Source: Desarmillaria ectypa (taxonomy: Eukaryota > Basidiomycota > Agaricomycetes > Agaricales > Physalacriaceae). From it: a stretch of 64,000 nt of DNA. The DNA lies in NCBI GenBank assembly GCA_030407005.1, contig JAUDYN010000002.1, positions 1,178,001 through 1,242,000 of the forward strand. Reading direction: 5' to 3'. The notes under the pieces are model-generated. The model was not told the origin of the DNA and searched no databases. It saw only the letters and a list, made by a program, of their open reading frames with translations. Shown piece by piece: positions 57,883-64,000 of the stretch. Positions within the stretch are counted from its first letter, which is position 1. Every line of letters starts with the position of its first letter. Both the position numbers and the translations under genes were made by a program.

Positions 57883-60156
57883 TTTTTTTGCGGTTTGCTC
57901 TCGATTTCTAATTTTTGTGCATCATCTGTTTTCGTTCTCGTCAGTGTTTCAGTATAGGATTTCAAGCATTAAGTTACCCGATAATACTCATTCTCTCCTA
58001 TCTGCCTCTTTCGCGCTCAAGTTTAGTCTTTATACCTTTCATTTGCTGCGACTACCCATTGGTCTCGTCTCATACCTACATAGTTTAACTGTGTCCAATG
58101 TAATACTCGTTTTTCGTTGCACTAAGAGTCATTCTTTTTTTAGTGTTGGATAGCTCCATGATCGATGAAGCGATCTTCATCGTCTCCATGAGGTATGTGT
58201 TGTTAATTATTGTATTCACACCCTAGTTGTCTTCGGACTTGGATACATAGAGCGATGTCCTGTTTATGTCGAAAGCGACCCCAAATCCGCTTTCCTGAAG
58301 AGCCAGGCTTGTTCAAGTTTCTATCCTTTCGGGAAATCACAAACTCACCTCTCTCAGATTGATCGCGATAACGGACGAGAACGGCCTCTGGATCTCGTTC
58401 ACGTTCATATCAGCGGATCTACTAGATTACTGACAACCTACGAAGATCTGGACTGTTGCCTGCTGATGAGTTAGCACTTCGAACTGGCAGGCATTCTCCT
58501 CGCAGAGCTGTTGCTCAATCTCGATGAAACAGAACCCCGACTATGCGCACCGTTTCGATAGTGCACATGCATATAAGTATGTACGTACAGCGGGACAACG
58601 CAGAATTGCATTTCATAGACCTCTTCATAGCCCAAACTTAGAAGATGGTGCTTGACTGGTAGGTTAAGCTCGAATATACCTATCGTTAACGTCTTTCTTA
58701 AGCTTAAGGGCGGTTCCTCTATCAGAAACCTAGCAAAAATATTGTCGGAAACGAATCGGTATGCAAGGAGCTTGTGAAAATGGGCATTCGAGTCATGTGT
58801 ACTTTATCCTCAGCGATTTCACTTCGACTGCTATACCCCCGTACGGAGTCAATACCAAAACGACAGAGCTTTCAGTGATATTCTTGCTGAATCATATCCT
58901 GGAGGATCTCCTTTTGACTAGCGTGGATGAAAAGCAGGCATATATTCTTTATGGAGGACGCGTTGTCTCGTCGATTGGGTGGAAATCATCGGTTGAAAGT
59001 AGGAAATCATCCCAGAGATGTGTGGGGCAGTCACGTACAAGGGGCGGTCCATGAGCAGGTGTTCCTGTTGGGACTCTCGGGCCACCTGGTTCGTACTACC
59101 TCAACTCTTCCCTCAGATGCTTTTGTAAGATGTCCTGCGACAAACTCATTCAGCGCAGTGCATGGGGTCTGCGCGGCCAATCCTTCTTCTTCCAAGAAGA
59201 TGATACAGAATGGCTTCTGTGTGAGTCCCAAAACCCAGAGACGTCTTTCGGCATGTGGATTGGCAGACACTTCGGGGCATGCCGAAATTGTCTGCCATTG
59301 TTGTGGATTCTTCACGCCTCTGACTGCCAACTTGGAGAAGAACCTTGTGTTCCGCGTTTGTTAAAGATCCTAAAGGACAATGACCACAGGTGGAGTGTAA
59401 GGGAATGCATTATGTTGAGCATAAGGTGACCTGCCTTGGAAGAATGGCCTAAGGAACAGGAAGTAACTGGATTGGTGCCGAAACACTGCTGTGGGTGGTG
59501 CGTAATTAAGCTGAAAGCCTAGAAGGCGCAACCACTTGATGAGGGTCATTTCTACCGGGATAATCTTATCACAGAGCAAGGAATATAATGTTAGATAATG
59601 CCGAAATAGTGATAGATACCATAGAATGATATGCTATGAATGTACATGTCGCGATCACGTGGTAAACTAAAGTGTTGCTCTGCGAAACTTTGACTGTCTC
59701 CAGGGCCTTTGGTCACTGACATGAAACATTGGATGCTGCTAAGGAAACTCGAAGTCCTATGGCAACATAAATCAAAGCTTTCAGATGTCGCTGATGCCGC
59801 CACTATTCTTACAGCTGCCGCGAGCTGCCATTCCTTCATCTACTGCCATTCGGCAAGTGCTGAAGGGAGGACTAGTATGAGGACCAAGTATAAAGACCTC
59901 GGTGGGAGAGGGGTTTTTCTCACCATCTGTTGGAATTTCCGAACAACAGCCAATATTGTTAAGGGGCTAAGACTATCACCGTTCAGGACAAACAAAGACC
60001 GCCAGTGGCAAAAACTATTTCCCAGGTGACCGAATTAACACGGCATTCGTGGCTACATTTACTGAAAATTCCGAGAAATACGTTGAAGCAGACCAAGAGC
60101 TTATCTTACAGCATCTCGAGACCGATTTCTAGGTTTGATAAAAACCACCCAGGAAT
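57883..60156. other. 2.3 kb without a recognisable gene
   Basis: CpG content is normal. A small minus-strand candidate at 58223-58408 has two exons joined by a good intron (MNVNEIQRPFSSVIAINLRE, then ESGFGVAFDINRTSLYVSKS). Plus-strand frames at 58927-59364 (145 codons) and 59709-60029 (106 codons, MVTDMKHWMLLRKLEVLWQH) are intact but unlike anything I know. The stretch could hold lineage-specific or decayed genes. Confidence 0.35.
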
Positions 60157-61665
60157 CTAATCATCATCCATGAGCTCGGCCAGCTCTCGTTCCTCTTCTT
60201 CTGTTAAGATGGACTGCGGTTCCTGTGGCACTGGGCTGGTAGTTTTCGCCGTGGCCGATGTCGCCTGAGGCGGTGGAGCTAAAAGTTCTGCCCGAGTGTC
60301 AGTCTACGATTCCACAGAGAAAAAGATCCACGCATACCAGACAACCTCCACTTCCGCAACGTGCCATCCAGACTAGCACTGAGAACCCACGGCTCAACAC
60401 GAGTACATCCGTCTTTCCCTGTGAATTTGCGCATCCAAAAACGCAAAGCCGTGACATCGTGCCAATGTGCATCAATCTCACCTAGGATCTCCGGCTCTTC
60501 AATAGAGGACACATCATATGAGCGTATGACGTCGGATGAACCGGTAATCAAGTACGGCTCGGCTAGATCTGTCAATACTATGGGGAGAAGACACCGAACG
60601 GCTGTAGGATGCGTCATGAACCGAGGTACTTTCTCTGCCTCCGAGGTAGGGTTTACGGTAACGACCTGAACGGTGTCATCAGAAGACGCTTTTGTCCATT
60701 TTCGTATTAGCCACAGCAGTGAAACAGCACGGTCGCTTGGGCTCACCTGTCCAGAGCTGGCCATTCCCATAATGCATATCATTTATCCGTGTTCGATGAT
60801 GCGTTAGTTCGTATTTAAGAGAGCTCTTCCAGCGTGGCGATGCGCCACCTTCTTTGTGCAGGTGCCAAACTTTGATAACCCCCATGGTGTCTCCTGTGCA
60901 AAGCTCGACTGACTGATCAGAATTGACAATGCCGTCGATGCATTCTACAGGCCGAGTATGGGACGATATTGACCCTAGAGGACGTAGCGGACCTTCCAAG
61001 ATTGAGGATAGGTCCCTATTGGTAAGATAAGCACCATGCGGTCAGGCAACAAAGAAGCCTGCCCTCACCAGAATCTCACAGTCTTGTCAGAACTGCCAGA
61101 AATGAGAAGTTTAAGGTCTGGAAAAACCAAAAGAGATTTAACGAAATCGGCGTGAGCGTCGGTGGACGACAGCAGTTCTTTCGTCTATGAATTGGTTACC
61201 AAACGTCAGCGGAATCTGGACGCCACAACCTACGTTTCTGTCCCACACTTTGATGGTCTTGATCACAGGTTAGTACGTGATTGGAGATAGAGGACAGATT
61301 CCACTTTATCCCAAGAACCGGATATCACAAGTTTTCGTGCTCCGGAGCTGCCACCTGTTTCGAAGAAAGCAATAGATGTCACAGGGCCTGTGTGGCCGCG
61401 ATACACCTGCAAAGTTTTGCCTGTCTAGGCAGATGATGTTGATGTGTTCCCCGAGACGCGCAGCCATACATACCTCGAGCGCTAATCTTCGGACAATGGT
61501 CGTGTTTTCCGCTATCCATGCGTCATTTCCCAGTATTTCCACTGCAAGAGCCTTCCCAGGAAGCTGTAGAGGCGATCCAAGATCTTTCGTTCTCTCGGCC
61601 TTCTCCTTGCGGGACTGGGAGACCGAGGTGGGTATTCGAAGACATTCGTGAACAACTAGACGCAT
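60157..61665 (-). CDS. WD40-repeat protein, unknown specific role
   Basis: Beta-propeller protein. The N-terminal exon at 61665 reads MRLVVHECLRIPTSVSQSRK, then KAERTKDLGSPLQLPGKALA and DAWIAENTTIVRRLALE. WD repeats follow across short introns: VYRGHTGPVTSIAFFETGGS near 61370-61410; DAHADFVKSLLVFPDLKLLI and SGSSDKTVRFW near 61080-61160; SISSHTRPVECIDGIVNSDQ and LCTGDTMGVIKVWHLHKEGG near 60880-60990; LTHHRTRINDMHYGNGQLWT; HPTAVRCLLPIVLTDLAEPY; LSASLDGTLRKWRL. The tail is Pro- and Gln-rich and ends ERELAELMDDD at 60157. Estimated length is about 410 residues. I recall one-to-one relatives in other basidiomycetes but no assigned function. The start is uncertain because no ATG lies closer to the conserved part. 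It is divergent from TFB3, 178 bases apart. Confidence 0.78.
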
Positions 61666-61843
61666 ACATGGTCAAGAATAAGGTGGGCCTCGGAGACCAT
61701 GAGATTAGAAGTATCTATATTGGTCATTGCCGGAGAATTGAATGTCTGGATGATGGTGGTAAAAGAGACGAGAATTATTTGCGCATTTGTTTGATTCCGA
61801 GGACGATGTTCTGACAAATCATTTCCTCTTTACTTAGACTACC

Positions 61844-63208
61844 ATGGCATCCAGAAATTGGCTCCAAGGGAAGACTGTCAAGAAGGGCGGTATAGGAGGC
61901 TCCAGTGGACATACTCGGCCGACGACACCCCAAGTCCAAAGTACTTCAACGACAATATTTGGCGGAGGCGTCAAGGATCCGTCAGGAAGAACAGCCGAAT
62001 ATTTTGTCAGAAGACTCCTTTTCAAGTTCGCGACGAAATCTCATTGATGTTTTAGTCGATGGACGACCAATGCCCTGTCTGCAAGAGCGACCGATATTTA
62101 AATCCCAAACTTCGTTTACTTGTCAGTTCTTGTTACCATAAAATGTATGCTTTGCCGCGTCGGTCTCGTTTGACGAGGTTAACACTACTTATTGAAGGTG
62201 CGAATCCTGTATAGATCGGTTGTTCACGTTGGGTCCTGCACCTTGTCCAATTTGTAACACCGTTCTCCGAAAACTTGCATTTACGCCGCAAACATTTGAA
62301 GATCTGGGTGTAGAGAAGGAAGTTGCCATACGCCGGCGAATCGCCAAAGAGTGTGTCAGGGTTATGTCAAATGCTCTAAAATTACTGAGCGCCTTTGCAG
62401 GTTCAATAAGAGGAGGGAAGATTTTGACGATCTCAGGTCTTACAATGACTACCTCGAGGAAGTGGAGGACATAGGTGAGGTTTCTCTGTCCGTCATGAAA
62501 CCTCCTTGACATTCAACGGTAGCCTTCAATCTCATCAACAACATTGACGTACCTGAGACCGAAAGACGTATCGCAGCGTACAAGGCCGCCAATGCCGCTC
62601 TTATCACCCTCAACCTCCAGCGAGAAGAGGCATACGCCCTTGCCTTAAAAGAACAAGAAGAATTCGAGAGACACGAGCGTGAACAGCGCGCAGCCGAACT
62701 TCTCAGGGAGGAAGAGGCAGAACGTTTGGAGAAAGAGAAAGAGAGGCAAGAGATCATCGACAAACTGGAGACCAGCGAGAAGGACGCCGCCAAACTCATT
62801 GCTAGATCTCGAGCAAACGCTCTCAAGCGTTCATCGAACCGTGTATCTTCTATGTCGAGGTTGGGTCTTGGAGCCGACTACGCGAAGCTGCTGAAAACTC
62901 GTTCAAAAACTGCCAGCACTGTGCTAGACGTGCCCCATGTTCCTTTCCAGGACGACTGGTATTCATTCGAAGATATGTACGTCCTGAAACCAGGTGGGTA
63001 CGATGATTTGTACAGTGAGACGGTGAGGAAAGATAGAGAAGGAATAATGCGTGGCGGAGGATATCGGGTCGAAGAGGCTTGGGAGCGAGCGCTGAGGTCC
63101 GCTGTTGCTGGTTTAGACCTTTTGCCTTTGGAGGGCTTGGATACTGATCCTGTAGGAATTCAAGGCCAACCCTCACTTGCAGATGATGATGTTATTATGG
63201 CGTCATGA
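61844..63208 (+). CDS. TFB3: TFIIH subunit Tfb3 / MAT1 (CDK-activating kinase assembly factor)
   Basis: RING-finger protein that tethers the CDK7-cyclin H kinase to core TFIIH and stabilises it. The start at 61844 gives MASRNWLQGKTVKKGGIGGS. A 50-base intron (GTCAGA..TTTTAG, about 61996-62055) leads into the C3HC4 RING: QCPVCKSDRYLNPKLRLLVS, SCYHKMCESCIDRLF, GPAPCPICNTVLRK, with all zinc ligands present. Next is the MAT1 segment TFEDLGVEKEVAIRRRIAKE joined by an intron to FNKRREDFDDLRSYNDYLEE and NLINNIDVPETERRIAAYKA. A long charged coiled coil follows (EEFERHEREQRAAELLREEE; EKERQEIIDKLETSEKDAAK), and a C-terminal part YSFEDMYVLKPGGYDDLYSE that ends DDDVIMAS. Four introns; about 380 residues, slightly longer than the yeast protein. 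No damage seen. Confidence 0.94.
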
Positions 63209-63461
63209 AGCAGCAATGCTTTTGGAAAATGGCCCGACATTGTAGCATATACCACTGGAGTCATCATGTATATCATTCGTAGCCGCTGCCTCAAAACAGA
63301 ATATCATAACGATACACATATAGGCATTTAGAGGCGCAGGACATGCGTGCCAGACGGCGGGAGAAGCATATGATGAGTGTAGCATGTGTGTGCATTTAGC
63401 CCCAAAGCATGGTAAATCAATCTAAAAACATCGTACATATAAATTTCCACCTAAATCGCAT

Positions 63462-64000
63462 TTAGGCCCTTGTGCTTGCTACAACTTTCCTTCTTTCCAT
63501 CTGAAGCTCTGTCAGAGGTTCCGTCAGAGGGAAATACAAAATTTGCCACTGCTTCCTATTCAGATAGTCAGCAGACAGAAGAAAGTTTGAGGGCTGTACG
63601 AACCCAAATACATTCCTGAACAACTTATACCGGAAAAGCTTCAAGGCGGCATGGAGTAGTTCGTCTTCCACGCGTGTAGATGCGGCGTCGTTAATGTCAA
63701 TAGCAGCCTTACGTATCTTGGAGCGGGGCTGGCTGTTTGACAGATTAGCGCCCATCTTTATGGCTGATACAAAAGTTACTTACCGCGAAGGGTCGAAAAC
63801 AAGAAGGTTCACGGTAGAACCATCGATTTCTTCATAGCCAACGACAGTGCGAGAATGCCAACCATCTTGTAAAATGATGGGCATCTTTTCTATGCACGTT
63901 ACAGAAGGGTACATCAGCGCTTCCGTTACGTCGGCTGGCCGATGTGTTTCTGTAGGCGAGAAGTAATCGACGATCCATTGTATAAGAGCATTATTTCCTG
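63462..64000 (-). CDS. C78-family protease, ZUFSP/Mug105-like, 3' part (continues beyond right edge)
   Basis: Papain-fold protease of the UFM1-protease / ZUFSP group; fungal Mug105-like members are thought to cut ubiquitin chains. The visible part begins inside the catalytic domain: ALIQWIVDYFSPTE, then YPSVTCIEKMPIILQDGWHS with RTVVGYEEIDGSTVNLLVFD, where the Asp-Pro and His of the family (FDP, GHSRTVVG-like GWHSRTVVG) are present. An intron near 63780 (GTAAGT) is followed by KIRKAAIDINDAAS and HAALKLFRYK. A last intron leads to KQWQILYFPLTEPLTELQME and the end RKVVASTRA at 63462. The catalytic Cys lies outside the window and cannot be checked. Normally His in this family is preceded by Gly; here it is Trp. 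The family call is good, the substrate open. Confidence 0.8.

Noticed and set aside
46767..64000. Possible biosynthetic or functional gene cluster on the right side
   Set aside because: The genes belong to unrelated housekeeping functions; there is no core synthase, transporter or pathway regulator, so neighbourhood alone gives no support.

Overview
The window reads as nuclear DNA of a mushroom-forming basidiomycete (Agaricomycetes-like). Its protein genes are cut by many introns of about 45-65 bases with GT..AG ends and CTNAC-type branch sites. The housekeeping proteins (Spt16, Rpc82, a Gea/GBF1-type Arf GEF, Pfs2, Tfb3) have a fungal look, and genes are packed tightly, often as divergent pairs less than 200 bases apart. 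No bacterial, organellar or CRISPR feature was seen.

Layout. 1-2180 holds the 5' part of SPT16 (FACT subunit) on the minus strand, running off the left edge. 3114-3828 is a small unrecognised gene. From about 4.0 to 29.55 kb lies a CpG-poor, AT-rich block made almost entirely of decayed LTR retrotransposons, all coding on the minus strand. Ty3/Gypsy chromovirus A is at 4495-11587, with a younger solo LTR (4729-4976) inside its left LTR. Ty1/Copia element C (14289-29226) is split by Ty3/Gypsy chromovirus B (15059-25285). B itself carries a solo LTR (23745-24150) and an untyped 1.3 kb insertion (19409-20705). Target-site duplications, found by eye, support each of these insertions. The elements are riddled with transition mutations that made stop codons and removed catalytic residues.

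29.55-64 kb is gene-rich again. In order: an unassigned stretch; RPC82 (RNA polymerase III); a large acidic basidiomycete protein; a small multi-pass membrane protein; a 5'-nucleotidase-type metallophosphatase; a broken kinase-like gene; a Sec7-domain Arf GEF; PFS2 (mRNA 3'-end processing); a 3-hydroxyisobutyrate dehydrogenase (valine catabolism); an arrestin-like protein; about 3.6 kb with no recognisable gene; an NAD-dependent epimerase-like reductase; about 2.3 kb with no recognisable gene; a WD40 protein; TFB3/MAT1 (TFIIH); and the 3' part of a C78-family (ZUFSP/Mug105-like) protease at the right edge.

The genes form no obvious pathway cluster. Several serve the transcription machinery (FACT, Pol III, 3'-end processing, TFIIH), but this looks like ordinary eukaryotic neighbourhood. 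The most unusual signals are the three-level nested transposon island with its transition-only decay, and a short reading frame coding a predicted membrane-spanning peptide at the same place, just inside the 5' LTR, in both chromoviruses. Exon limits below were set by hand from splice motifs and reading-frame continuity; residue counts are estimates.
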